A DNA stretch of 64,000 bases from Colwellia sp. (GTDB lineage Bacteria; Pseudomonadota; Gammaproteobacteria; Enterobacterales; Alteromonadaceae), in assembly GCA_022969175.1 (NCBI GenBank), contig JALJPB010000018.1, positions 1 to 64,000 on the forward strand, in the 5' to 3' direction. How positions within the stretch are numbered: the stretch's first letter is position 1; every line of letters begins with the position of its first letter. This document shows, in pieces, positions 1 through 8,529 of the stretch. Under the pieces are notes generated by a model, which was not told where the DNA came from, searched no databases, and saw only the letters and a program-made list of their open reading frames with translations. A program made the translations under genes and the position numbers.

Positions 1-332
1 ATTGCAACCCATAATGCTTCAGTAGCGCCAGAGGTTATAGTTACGTTATTTAGCCCATCAAGCTTTTGGTCATCAGTGAAGTCAGATTGATACTGCTTAT
101 GCACCATTTTGGCAATTTGTGTTAACAGCTCAGGCAAGCCGTTTGATGGAGAATATTGATTTCTTCCTTCACTAATGGCTTGATTAATTTTATCTTTTAA
201 AAATTCAGGTGTATCAAACTCAGGGAAACCTTGAGATAAATTAATCGCTTGGTATTGATTCGCCATTATCGACATTTCAGTGAAGATACTGGTTTCTAAG
301 TTGGGCAGTTTACTGGTAAAAGAGGATGACAC
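1..332 (-). CDS. PLP-dependent aminotransferase, YbdL/methionine aminotransferase type (partial)
   Basis: Only the first ~110 residues lie in the window; the 3' part runs off the left edge. The visible N-terminus contains the fold-type I aminotransferase signature NLSQGFPEFDTP near residue 35, a Y-SP-NGLPEL block and a TSGATEAL block, typical of the class I/II family that includes the methionine/2-oxo-acid aminotransferase YbdL. Start chosen at GTG 332, six bases after a clear AAGGAG. The assignment to YbdL rather than another class I aminotransferase is by resemblance; the PLP lysine is outside the window. Confidence 0.85.
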   Translation of the reverse strand, partial: MSSSFTSKLPNLETSIFTEMSIMANQYQAINLSQGFPEFDTPEFLKDKINQAISEGRNQYSPSNGLPELLTQIAKMVHKQYQSDFTDDQKLDGLNNVTITSGATEALWVA

Positions 333-471
333 AAAAGGCTCCTTAATTTAAATGGATTTTTTAGTGAGTATTGGTGTAAGTGGCGACTGCTCAAATATCA
401 GTTGAACCAGTTATTTAAATGTTAAGGCTAACGGTGTATTAGTTCAATCGTTATCAGCTATTTATCTCATA

Positions 472-509
472 AAAAAAGCCCCTGCATATAAATTTCAGGA
501 GCTTTTTAT
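472..509. terminator. Bidirectional intrinsic terminator
   Basis: An imperfect stem pairs AGCCCCTG with CAGGAGCT (one mismatch). It is flanked by an A-run on the left and a T-run on the right. On the minus strand it closes the lipoprotein operon that ends at 536. Confidence 0.6.
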
Positions 510-535
510 TAAAGGTATCTACAACCTAATCGTTG

Positions 536-835
536 TTATGCTTTTACTGGGCAACCCTGAACGAGCAGAGCAACACTGGCAGCAGATTTTACATTATCAA
601 AATATGAACTGACATTCGCCTCAGCACCTGGCTCAATGACTAGTCCTGACATTACCGCAATTTGTTTAAACGCGGCAAATGAGTTTTTATCTGCTTCATA
701 GGCAGCTAATGCGCTGTTTATTTGTCCACAAGAATAGCTATTAGCCAATCCTTTTGAATAAGCATTTTGCAGCTCTGTTGCGCTTTGACATGCTGTTAAT
801 AGGGCGATTATCAACACTGAGAATAAATATTTCAT
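536..835 (-). CDS. Small exported lipoprotein, function unknown
   Basis: A 99-residue protein with a short hydrophobic signal segment ending in the lipobox LLTAC, so Cys16 is the probable lipidated residue. The mature part is small and mostly helical, with two further cysteines that could form a disulfide. It starts six bases after the stop of the OmpA-like gene, so the two are almost certainly cotranscribed. This makes an envelope role likely. I recognise no family. Confidence 0.75.
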   Translation of the reverse strand: MKYLFSVLIIALLTACQSATELQNAYSKGLANSYSCGQINSALAAYEADKNSFAAFKQIAVMSGLVIEPGAEANVSSYFDNVKSAASVALLVQGCPVKA

Positions 836-841
836 GCTAAA

Positions 842-1510
842 TTACCCTGTAATCGGCAGTAGCGTAATTTCTACTCTTCTATTAAGCTCTTTACCTGCCT
901 TAGTCGCATTACTGGCTATTGGCTGAGCTTCCCCGAAGCCAATTTTCTCTATTCTGTCAGTAATAACACCAGAAGTTTTTAGGTAGGTAGCAACTGACTG
1001 CGCTCGACGTTCAGACAAGTTTTGATTAAGTGCATTAGAGCCAGAGCTATCAGTATGACCTGCTACCACTATCAACGTTTTGTCAAATTCTTGTACCACT
1101 AAAACAACTGAATCTAAAACAGATAAAAAGCTTTGGTCAATAGTTGTATTGCCTGAAGAGAATGTAATATTGCCAGGCATAATAAGGTTGATGTTATCAC
1201 CATCACGGACAACGCTAACGCCCGAACCGCGAAGTTGTTTTCTTAATTTAGCTTCTTGAGTATCCATATAAAAACCAATACCACCACCAATCGCAGCGCC
1301 TCCGGCTGCTGCTTGTAAAATTCTGCGATTTCTTTTACTAATATCGTCTTCATCTTTATTGGCTAAATAGGCTGCTACTGCAGCAACACTAGCGCCAATA
1401 CCAGCGCCTTTAGCGGTATTACTAACTTCTTGCTCACCAGTGTAGGGGTCAAAAGTTGTACAGCCTGTTACGATAAGACAAGTCATTAGAGGGATTGTAA
1501 ATAATTTCAT
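842..1510 (-). CDS. OmpA-family outer-membrane lipoprotein, YiaD-like
   Basis: 222 residues. The signal peptide ends in a lipobox (IVTGC, Cys17). A glycine-zipper stretch follows (residues ~34-80, GAGIGAS and AAGGAAIGGGIGF). The C-terminal OmpA peptidoglycan-binding domain (~105-220) has the hallmarks GHTDSSGS, LSERRAQSVA, IGFGEAQPIA and NRRVEI. This architecture matches YiaD-type lipoproteins, which sit in the outer membrane and bind peptidoglycan non-covalently. It is first in a two-gene operon with the small lipoprotein downstream. Confidence 0.92.
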   Translation of the reverse strand: MKLFTIPLMTCLIVTGCTTFDPYTGEQEVSNTAKGAGIGASVAAVAAYLANKDEDDISKRNRRILQAAAGGAAIGGGIGFYMDTQEAKLRKQLRGSGVSVVRDGDNINLIMPGNITFSSGNTTIDQSFLSVLDSVVLVVQEFDKTLIVVAGHTDSSGSNALNQNLSERRAQSVATYLKTSGVITDRIEKIGFGEAQPIASNATKAGKELNRRVEITLLPITG

Positions 1511-1984
1511 TTGTTTCCTTGAAAAGTGTTTTATAAGTTTGGATTTTCAGAGCTATGCTATAGAAGAACTGTCACTATGTTTTCTAGCACTTAGCTTTTT
1601 AATTTAAATGTTAACGTAAATTATGGGCTAGGGATAAAAGAGTTGAAACAGTGACTAAAACTAGTGTTCTGTCATAAAGCCGCAAGTATAAGTGCCACAA
1701 CTTATGCATGTCCAGACGTATTTGATTTTGAGTTTTAACAATCTCTAGGCAATACAATTTTTGTTGTACGTTTTTTATCCGCATGAACAGTGTTAGCTCA
1801 TTTATTTGATTATACTGGTGTATGTAGATAAAAGTGGTTTAGGCAGCAAAAGCTAAATTTAAAATTTATGTGGTGATAAGTGGATGTTGTGATAATTATT
1901 TAGCGCAATGTAGATTTGTGCAGATAAATGAGGCAATATCAAATTTATAGCTAGTTATTGTTTAGGCACTTTATCGAGCTAACC
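1511..1984. other. Intergenic region between divergent genes
   Basis: AT-rich spacer separating the leftward lipoprotein operon from the rightward riboswitch and adenine deaminase unit. It must hold both promoters. I see no convincing extra gene or strong repeat here. Confidence 0.6.
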
Positions 1985-2051
1985 CTTGGTAAAACCTCAA
2001 TGATATAGATTGAAGGTCTCTACTAGGGACTAATAAATCCTGATTACCAAG
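1985..2051 (+). promoter_or_regulatory. Purine riboswitch aptamer, adenine type
   Basis: A three-helix junction can be drawn by hand. P1 is CTTGGTA 1985-1991 with TACCAAG 2045-2051. P2 is TCAAT 1997-2001 with ATTGA 2009-2013, capped by L2 GATATAG. J2/3 is GTCTCTACT (2016-2024). P3 is GGGA 2026-2029 with TCCT 2038-2041, capped by L3 CTAATAAA. All parts line up with the purine aptamer. The L2-L3 kissing pairs are covaried (A-U and G-C in place of G-C and G-C). The J3/1 residue equivalent to position 74 is T2044, the adenine-specifying base. A deviation: the residue equivalent to U22 is A. The downstream gene is adenine deaminase, as expected for an adenine sensor. Confidence 0.83.
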
Positions 2052-2110
2052 AGTTTAATCTATGAGTAGCGTTTTCTTTGTACGAATAATTATAATGAAA
2101 GATCAATACG

Positions 2111-2140
2111 CCCTAACCAAATTTTAATTATTGGGAGCTT
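2111..2140 (+). promoter_or_regulatory. Possible expression platform sequestering the ribosome-binding site
   Basis: The ribosome-binding site GGGAG (2133-2137) can pair through TTGG 2131-2134 with CCAA 2117-2120, or GGG with CCC 2111-2113. There is no T-run, which favours translational over transcriptional control, as in the Vibrio add switch. The alternative fold with the aptamer is inferred, not computed. Confidence 0.35.
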
Positions 2141-2144
2141 AGTC

Positions 2145-3152
2145 ATGAAAGAATTTATCCAGTCTTTACCTAAGATCGAACTCCATCTGCATATTGAAGG
2201 AACACTTGAGCCTGAATTAATGCTTGAGCTTTCAAAGCGTAATAATGTTCAAACGCCATTCAATTCAATTGCTGAGATTAGGGATGCTTATAATTTCCAT
2301 AATCTACAATCTTTTTTAGATATTTATTTCCAAGGAACTGATGTACTGATCAATGAGCAAGATTTTTTTGATCTAACTTGGGCTTATTTACTACGCTGCA
2401 AAGAAGATAACGTTGTTCATACCGAGGTATTTTTTGATCCGCAAGCACATACTGAACGTGGTATTAGCTTTGATACTGTCGTTAACGGTATTCATCAGGC
2501 GTTAGTAAAAGGCCGTACAGAACTGGGTATTAGCAGCAAACTCATTATGTGTTTCTTACGACATTTAGATGAGCAATCAGCCTTTATAACATTAGCGCAA
2601 GCTCAAGCTCATAAAGATAAAATTATCGCCGTAGGCTTGGACTCTACTGAAATTGGTCATCCAGCTAGTAAGTTTGAGAGGGTCTTTAAACAAGCCCTTG
2701 AACAGGGGTTTTTAACTGTCGCCCACGCCGGTGAAGAAGGATCAGCTGATAATATTCATCAAGCATTAGCTTTACTCAAGCTTTCGAGAGTCGATCATGG
2801 TGTTCGCTGCTCAGAAGATGCAGGCTTGATAGAGCAACTTATTACTGAGCGAATTCCACTTACCGTTTGTCCATTGTCTAATATTAAGTTAAAAATATTT
2901 GCATGTATGGCGCAGCATAATATTGTTGCTCTGCTTCGGCAGGGGGTTTGTGTAACGATTAACTCTGACGATCCTGCATATTTTGGTGGTTATATGACTG
3001 ATAATTTTTTGGCGGTAAATCAAGCACACCCGATGAATAAAACTGAAATAGCTCAATTTACTTTTAATGCTATCGAGGCCAGTTTTATTTCTCAAAATGA
3101 AAAAAACCGACTAACAACAGTGCTACAGTCATACTTAGATTTTAACCAATAG
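2145..3152 (+). CDS. Adenine deaminase (adenosine deaminase superfamily)
   Basis: 335 residues, a full-length member of the AMP/adenosine deaminase fold. It has the metal motif HLHIEG (His15, His17), HAGEEG near residue 195, the proton-shuttle segment, and SDDPAYFGGY near 277. The blocks FFDPQAHTERG, GLDSTEIGHP and LTVCPLSNIKL match the bacterial and fungal adenine aminohydrolase subgroup rather than true adenosine deaminase. The likely reaction is adenine to hypoxanthine plus ammonia in purine salvage, in the cytoplasm. The start follows GGGAGC by seven bases. The adenine riboswitch in its 5' leader supports the substrate assignment. It may be annotated as add in databases. Confidence 0.93.
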   Translation: MKEFIQSLPKIELHLHIEGTLEPELMLELSKRNNVQTPFNSIAEIRDAYNFHNLQSFLDIYFQGTDVLINEQDFFDLTWAYLLRCKEDNVVHTEVFFDPQAHTERGISFDTVVNGIHQALVKGRTELGISSKLIMCFLRHLDEQSAFITLAQAQAHKDKIIAVGLDSTEIGHPASKFERVFKQALEQGFLTVAHAGEEGSADNIHQALALLKLSRVDHGVRCSEDAGLIEQLITERIPLTVCPLSNIKLKIFACMAQHNIVALLRQGVCVTINSDDPAYFGGYMTDNFLAVNQAHPMNKTEIAQFTFNAIEASFISQNEKNRLTTVLQSYLDFNQ

Positions 3153-3486
3153 TGATTTACTCAGGAACTGTTAACGGATCGCTCTATGAGTAATCACCAT
3201 GCAAAGTCGAAAACATAATTCCAAGGTATAAAATTAATCATTTTAACAAATGAATCGCACAATTCTGCATATTTAAGTAGTTTGGGTATATAATGGTTCG
3301 TTCTCAATAAAACGAGTGATGAAAGTAAGGAATAGTTAAGCACTGTTATTTACAGTTAAGCACCATGAGTAACGTTCGTTTTAGTCGATTCTCGTGATGA
3401 AAAAGCTGAAACTTACATTAAAACGCAGATGTAAACCTAACGGGTTTTACAATACCAACATTAAAAACAAGCCCGAGTAGTATGAC
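3153..3486. other. Intergenic region with candidate promoter and a short direct repeat
   Basis: A TATAAT hexamer at 3289-3294 is a plausible -10 element for the helicase gene; the -35 is poor. Ten bases, AGTTAAGCAC, occur twice at 3334-3343 and 3354-3363. They are 20 bp apart, about two helical turns, so a regulator site is possible. No gene is seen. Confidence 0.4.
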
Positions 3487-5019
3487 ATGCAGATATTAGA
3501 AAAAGATTATCAGGTTAACAGCGTCCATAAAGCTATTAATGCCGGAGGGAATTCTATTATCGCACTACCTACAGGGGGCGGTAAGAGTATATGTATACTT
3601 AAATTGTGCCAAGCTTTGTCCGACAAGAACGTCGTTATAAGTTTACGTAATGCGGCATTGATTCCACAGTTATTAAATACGCTCACCGTTAACGGTCTTT
3701 CTGTTAGTGTTGTAAAGTCTGGCTATAAGTATGTTGCTGGCGGTGATGTGACGTTAATTATGGAGCAATCATTTAGCCGAAGAAAATACCTAAATATACA
3801 ATGCGATGTACTGCTACGTGATGAATATCATGTTGGCTGCACGGGTGGTGTTTATAGTGATATGTGTGAAGAACTGTCTCCTGACTTGATTATAGGTCTT
3901 ACTGCGACACCCATTGATAGATTAGGCGTTTATATTGATCAGTCAATGATCTTGATTGAAGAAACGACGACTAAAGACCTGATTCAATTGGGTGAGTTAG
4001 CCAAACCTGTTTACAAAGTTCCTAGTTTATCTCAAGAAATCGATTACAGCGCAGTTAAGATGTACAGAGGTGACTTTAGTGTCTCTGGTTTAGACACTAT
4101 TTTACTAGAGCATTGCTCTTTAGTTGCACAACAAACCGTTGATGACGCACTCTCTAAAGGTCGTAAGGTTATGCTTTTTGCTAACTCCATCAACCATGTA
4201 GAGTCGTTATCTGAGGCTTTTCATCTACTTGGCGTTAAACATGAACTTGTTCACTCGAAGCGATCGACTGATGCTAATGATGAAAGCATCCGTAGATACA
4301 AGGAAAACGAGGTCAAGTTAATCATCAATATGTCGATGCTTACTATTGGCTTTGATGATCCAACTACCGACTGTGTCGTATTAGCACGACCTACCAAAAT
4401 ATTAAGATTGTACCTGCAAATTATAGGTCGGTGTTTACGGGCATCAAAGGGAAAAACTAGTGCACTAATACTCGATTTGGCACAATGCATCTCTACGCAT
4501 GGGTTTGCTGAAGATTATAGAGATTTTACCCGTAAAACAGCTAAGTCCGCAGCGATAATGTCTGAAAGGTTAAGCGTAACTAATATAGGTCAGTTCGTTG
4601 ATGGCGAGTTCAGCTATGATGACTCCATTGAGCGTAAGGTAGTCAAAAGAAAATCATCAAATAAACGTTTACCAAGACGTAAGTTAGTTGCCAGCAAAGA
4701 GCTTGTTGCTAGGGCGGCAAGTAATAGGGCGGCATCGTTGCTAAGGCTTAACCCTAGAATGGAAAAACTCGTCAGCACTATCGAATTAGTTAATATTGTT
4801 TATGAGCAGCAAGACGAAAGTAGCAAAATGCTTGATGAGTTAGCAATGGCCAAATTGGTCGCCCTTATAGGTTTTGCCTATAGTGATGCATTAGTTGATA
4901 GCTGCACTAAGCTGGTTGAAGACTTACACGCTCAAAATAAATCAATCAGAGGGTTACAACTTAGGATTAGCAATTTGATAACAGCAATAGCGATAAAAGA
5001 CTTAGCAGCTACGGCATAA
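3487..5019 (+). CDS. Stand-alone SF2 DEAD/DEAH-type helicase (SSL2/RAD25-like)
   Basis: 510 residues. RecA-like domain 1 carries motif I LPTGGGKS (~26-33), motif II DEYH (~116-119) and motif III TATP (~140). Domain 2 carries motif V around INMSMLTIGFDDP and motif VI QIIGRCLRAS. The C-terminal ~130 residues are Lys/Arg-rich, then helical, and match nothing I recognise. No nuclease, methylase or other partner sits beside it, so it is not an evident restriction or defence operon. A role in nucleic-acid unwinding or annealing is inferred from the motifs only. Flanking intergenic spaces are long, so it may be a transferred single gene. Confidence 0.85.
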   Translation: MQILEKDYQVNSVHKAINAGGNSIIALPTGGGKSICILKLCQALSDKNVVISLRNAALIPQLLNTLTVNGLSVSVVKSGYKYVAGGDVTLIMEQSFSRRKYLNIQCDVLLRDEYHVGCTGGVYSDMCEELSPDLIIGLTATPIDRLGVYIDQSMILIEETTTKDLIQLGELAKPVYKVPSLSQEIDYSAVKMYRGDFSVSGLDTILLEHCSLVAQQTVDDALSKGRKVMLFANSINHVESLSEAFHLLGVKHELVHSKRSTDANDESIRRYKENEVKLIINMSMLTIGFDDPTTDCVVLARPTKILRLYLQIIGRCLRASKGKTSALILDLAQCISTHGFAEDYRDFTRKTAKSAAIMSERLSVTNIGQFVDGEFSYDDSIERKVVKRKSSNKRLPRRKLVASKELVARAASNRAASLLRLNPRMEKLVSTIELVNIVYEQQDESSKMLDELAMAKLVALIGFAYSDALVDSCTKLVEDLHAQNKSIRGLQLRISNLITAIAIKDLAATA

Positions 5020-5294
5020 ACTATCTATAGTAAGTTTCGCCCGATATATAATGCTGATAGCCGCCGTTGTTAGTGGTGAATTCGTCAAGAAAGTTTCCTT
5101 ATTCAAACGTTTGAGTTGTTAGGTCAATAATTTCACGCTGTAATAACCCAAAGTTATTTAATTTACTGAAAGCAAAGTAGGAGACCTTTTCCTCTTATTT
5201 TAATCCATAAGTCCAACAAACTTGAAGAATACTCATTGAAAAAACAAATAACTTATGTATCATAAAAAGCAATTAATTTAACTTTTGGTTACTT

Positions 5295-5678
5295 GTGACT
5301 TTTAATTTCCCTAAAACATTAATGGTATTGCTTATATGTTTGGCCTTTTTGGGTCAATCTATGGCGTCTATTGTTATGCCATATCATATGATGAATATGG
5401 CAGGGATGGACACGCAAGAACAATCTCATAAACTAACTATGATGGATCACAGCGATCACTCAATGACTAGTGATGATGTTAGTACCGAACAATCTTCTAA
5501 TGATTGTTGTGCCAAAACATGCAACTGCTTTGCTGGTGGTTGTTCGAATCTAGCTGTGCTACTTAAAGATGTTAATAAAGATGTTATTGACATCTTTTCT
5601 TTTAAAATACATTCCATATCAAATTTGGTTAAAAGCCAACAACCAACTTCCCTTTATAGACCTCCAATACAAAGCTAA
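5295..5678 (+). CDS. Small exported His/Met/Cys-rich protein, probable copper-handling accessory
   Basis: 127 residues. The N-terminus is hydrophobic (signal peptide ending near QSMAS). There are Met/His stretches (MPYHMMNMAGM, MMDHSDHSM) and a Cys cluster (CCAKTCNCFAGGC). The end, LYRPPIQS, is typical of DUF2946/CopL-like proteins found in copper clusters. The start is uncertain: GTG 5295 has no clear ribosome-binding site, and an in-frame ATG lies nine codons downstream. Position before the DUF411 and cytochrome genes supports periplasmic metal binding. The exact function is not known. Confidence 0.65.
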   Translation: MTFNFPKTLMVLLICLAFLGQSMASIVMPYHMMNMAGMDTQEQSHKLTMMDHSDHSMTSDDVSTEQSSNDCCAKTCNCFAGGCSNLAVLLKDVNKDVIDIFSFKIHSISNLVKSQQPTSLYRPPIQS

Positions 5679-5834
5679 ATACAGAATGAATGTGTCCAAA
5701 TTTTGGCTCGTTTAAGTTGTATTAGGCTTTTTTTGATCTCCAAGTTTAAAGTTCTCTGTTAGATTTTATCAAAATAAGCCATTTACTTAGAAATATTTAA
5801 TTAAAAATATTAATTTAAGTCCCTTGGGGGGGTT

Positions 5835-6353
5835 ATGTTTTCAAATAAATTTATCGTAAAAACTAAAACAATGTTCACCGTTTTTGTTTTAGTCTTTGGC
5901 AGTTTTTATAACAATTTTGCCATAGCGGAACCTAATAATATTCAGCCTCAAACTATTTCTTTAGAAATTTATAAAAGTGCTAGTTGTGGTTGTTGTAATA
6001 AATGGGTCAGTCATGTCAAAGAAAATGACTTTCAGATTACAATCCATAATAGCAATAGTCTTTCAGCCATTAAAACGGCTAAAGGAATAGAGCCTAGGTA
6101 TAGGTCTTGCCATACCTCAGTTTCTAATAATGGTTTTGTTTTTGAAGGACATATACCCGCAAAATTGATAAAACAATTCCTCAAAGAAAAACAGTCAGAT
6201 GGCGTTATTGGCTTATCTGTTCCTGCTATGCCTGTAGGCACACCCGGTATGGAAGTTAAGGGGAAATTTCAACCGTACAAAGTATTAGCTCTTAATTCGG
6301 ATGGTACCTATGATATTTATGCTTATGTTAAATCCTATGAAGAACAATTTTAA
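5835..6353 (+). CDS. DUF411 family periplasmic metal-binding protein
   Basis: 172 residues with a signal peptide (ends ~AIA) and the DUF411 signature: SASCGCCNKWVSHVKENDF near residue 50, then YRSCHTSVSNNGFVFEGHIPA and GLSVPAMPVGTPGME. DUF411 proteins are thioredoxin-like and recur in copper or silver resistance loci. The CGCC pair and following Cys/His are probable ligands. The ATG follows a strong G-run ribosome-binding site (GGGGGG). It lies 156 bp after the His/Met-rich gene and before the Met-rich peptide gene. Confidence 0.9.
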   Translation: MFSNKFIVKTKTMFTVFVLVFGSFYNNFAIAEPNNIQPQTISLEIYKSASCGCCNKWVSHVKENDFQITIHNSNSLSAIKTAKGIEPRYRSCHTSVSNNGFVFEGHIPAKLIKQFLKEKQSDGVIGLSVPAMPVGTPGMEVKGKFQPYKVLALNSDGTYDIYAYVKSYEEQF

Positions 6354-6426
6354 TACTGAAAAAACCAAATTTGTACTGGTAAGTGCAAAGTAATGTAGAC
6401 CATTAATTTATAAACTGGAGAAAAAA

Positions 6427-6711
6427 ATGAACATATTAACTAAAGTCGCTGTGATATTAATTCCAACTTTAGCACTATCAATGTCAGTTAGTGCCCATGA
6501 TCCTAAATTGCATGGAAAAAAAGCTGAAAAAGCTGATTGTAGCAAAATGGACCACACTAAGATGGATATGAAGGATCCTGTTTCAATGGCAATGATGAAA
6601 AAATGCATGAAGCAAGAAAAGCATGCTACAGAAGAAAAAGCTAAAATGGACCATAGCAAAATGGATATGAAAAAAGAGCCTAAAAAAGAGGTGGATACCA
6701 TAGAGGGGTAA
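6427..6711 (+). CDS. Met/His/Lys-rich small periplasmic protein with MDHSKMDM repeats
   Basis: 94 residues with a cleavable signal peptide (ends SVSAHD). The mature part is made of repeated M-D-H-(S/T)-K-M-D-M units and MM-KKCMK segments, a pattern of copper(I)/silver-chelating proteins. GGAG lies seven bases before ATG. It sits in the metal cluster between the DUF411 and cytochrome c genes. Family membership is not assigned; the function is inferred from composition and context. Confidence 0.75.
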   Translation: MNILTKVAVILIPTLALSMSVSAHDPKLHGKKAEKADCSKMDHTKMDMKDPVSMAMMKKCMKQEKHATEEKAKMDHSKMDMKKEPKKEVDTIEG

Positions 6712-6718
6712 AAGGTTT

Positions 6719-6747
6719 GCCATACAAGATTGTTAATCTTGTATGGC
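6719..6747 (+). other. Perfect 13-bp intercistronic hairpin
   Basis: GCCATACAAGATT (6719-6731) pairs perfectly with 6735-6747 around a GTT loop. It starts eight bases after the stop of the Met-rich gene and 14 bases before the ribosome-binding site of the cytochrome gene. There is no T-run, so it is not a classic terminator. It is probably an mRNA processing or stability element that sets differential expression in the operon. Confidence 0.7.
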
Positions 6748-6773
6748 ATCAACATAATTATGAGGTATTGAAA

Positions 6774-7307
6774 ATGAATAAAATTAAAATATTTATCTTT
6801 ACTGTTGTTTTAGTTGTTGTCTCTGCAGTAACGGTAATTTACTCGGGTATCATTGATGTTGCTGCTGATGAGCCTCATGGTGATCTTGTGTATTGGTTAT
6901 TGGAGCAAACACGAGAAAACTCAATTGAAATTGCAGCGAAAGACATAGACGTGCCAAATTTAGATGATGCTGAAATGCTGCTGAGCGGTGGTATGGATTA
7001 TCAATTTATGTGTGCTAGTTGTCATTTATCGCCAGGTCAAAAAGAAAGCGATATGAGTATAGGTTTGTATCCTGCGCCACCAAACTTAACTGTTAGTCAT
7101 CAATCACATGGCGATAAAAACAAGGTAGATGAAAATAAAGTTTCACGGGAACAATTTTGGGTAATTAAACATGGTATTAAAGCGTCAGGGATGCCGGCAT
7201 GGGGGAAAACTCATGATGATAAACGTATTTGGGACATGGTTGCTTTTATCAAGCGACTTCCTAGCTTAACAGCAGAAGAATATCAAATTATTACCTCAAC
7301 AGATTAA
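6774..7307 (+). CDS. Monohaem cytochrome c, membrane-anchored or exported
   Basis: 177 residues from ATG 6774, which follows TGAGG by seven bases; an upstream in-frame start at 6717 would run through the hairpin and is rejected. An N-terminal hydrophobic segment (residues 4-27) acts as signal or anchor. The haem motif CASCH is at 80-84 and the distal ligand is probably Met140 in ASGMPAWG. The class I cytochrome domain spans ~65-170. It is last in the copper-associated cluster and may pass electrons during copper detoxification. Confidence 0.9.
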   Translation: MNKIKIFIFTVVLVVVSAVTVIYSGIIDVAADEPHGDLVYWLLEQTRENSIEIAAKDIDVPNLDDAEMLLSGGMDYQFMCASCHLSPGQKESDMSIGLYPAPPNLTVSHQSHGDKNKVDENKVSREQFWVIKHGIKASGMPAWGKTHDDKRIWDMVAFIKRLPSLTAEEYQIITSTD

Positions 7308-7716
7308 ATGAACGTCGGCTAGTTCGGTATAGGCTGTTGAGCGTTGGTAGCTTTTTATTTCGATAAAGAAAAAGAAGGCGGCTAATGATAACAATAAATT
7401 TTTTGTGTTTTTACTGATAAGAATTCACATTTGTTAGTCTGGATTGATAGACAAAAATAATTAACTGAAACGATGTGAGTAAGTTGAACACAGTTATGCT
7501 TTATATAATGTGATATATCAGTGAACGACTGGTTTTATATGATTAAATTGATTGGTATGGACTTCCTAGTTTTTACTCGACAGTTTATATTCATTCGATA
7601 AATACATTGTTAGAATACCCGGTCAGACGGCATTGCGACGAATAAACGCAATTAGGTATATATTATTTAGCTATTAAATAAGAAAGTTAAAATTAAAGTG
7701 TAGGTAGTGTGAGTAA
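7308..7716. other. Intergenic region, nothing recognised
   Basis: About 400 AT-rich bases between two rightward genes. There is no open frame with coding character and no strong inverted repeat. It should hold the promoter of the dioxygenase gene. Confidence 0.5.
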
Positions 7717-8499
7717 ATGGTAGAAAATCTGAGTCAATTGAATCGACATTATGACGGTCAAGGTTATTTTGTTATTAGAGATTATTTTAATGCAGCCGAA
7801 ATTTCAGCAATTAGAGAAGTTATACTAAAATTTCATCATTCATGGAAACAAGACAATGAATATTTCTATCAGGAAGAGGCTTTCAATTCTTCTTTAATTA
7901 CCGGCAGTCAGTACTTATCGTTTGATGATCGGGTGAAGCTTTTTAACTTTATTAGTTCAAAAAAACTGATGACTCTTATTGATTCAGTCATACCTTCTAA
8001 CCCAGCTTTTATGAATACTCAATTATTTTTCGACCCGGTTAATCGTCAACAAAAAGATTTCTGGCACCGGGATTGCCAATATGACTATGACGTTGAAGGA
8101 CAAAAAAAAATTATTCATGAAACACAAGTATTACATCTTCGGGTACCTTTATTTGATGAGCATGGAATGGAGCTAGTACCCGGCTCACATAAGTGTTGGG
8201 ATAATGATGAGGAATATAATGTCAGGCAAGAAGAAAATGGTAGTGTGAGTAGTGATGATCTTTCTACAGGTAAAAAAATTAAATTAGCCGCGGGAGATTT
8301 ACTCGTTTTTTCAGCTGATATGATCCACCGAGGTCTGTATGGCTTAGATCGGTTAGCGTTTGATATCTTAGTTTTTGATTCGTCGGCCAATTATGTTGAT
8401 TATGTTGACGATGACTGTTTGCCGGATAAGTCAATGTTGGATAAAATTGACGATCCAAGATTATATATAAATACCCTTCATTTAAAGTCGATGAGTTAA
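7717..8499 (+). CDS. Phytanoyl-CoA dioxygenase (PhyH) family protein
   Basis: 260 residues with the double-stranded beta-helix fold of Fe(II)/2-oxoglutarate oxygenases. The iron motif is HRDCQYD (H-x-D, ~110) and the second histidine is in SADMIHRG (~200), followed by an Arg (RLAF) that would bind 2-oxoglutarate. LVPGSHK is the typical PhyH turn. The substrate is unknown; members hydroxylate lipids, amino acids or secondary metabolites. Monocistronic. Confidence 0.85.
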   Translation: MVENLSQLNRHYDGQGYFVIRDYFNAAEISAIREVILKFHHSWKQDNEYFYQEEAFNSSLITGSQYLSFDDRVKLFNFISSKKLMTLIDSVIPSNPAFMNTQLFFDPVNRQQKDFWHRDCQYDYDVEGQKKIIHETQVLHLRVPLFDEHGMELVPGSHKCWDNDEEYNVRQEENGSVSSDDLSTGKKIKLAAGDLLVFSADMIHRGLYGLDRLAFDILVFDSSANYVDYVDDDCLPDKSMLDKIDDPRLYINTLHLKSMS

Positions 8500-8529
8500 T
8501 TTTACTATGTGAGTCGAAGACGCAATATA

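Noticed and set aside
6408-6755. Minus-strand open frame of 115 codons
   Set aside because: It is antisense to the Met-rich repeat gene, which has a signal peptide, ribosome-binding site and operon context.
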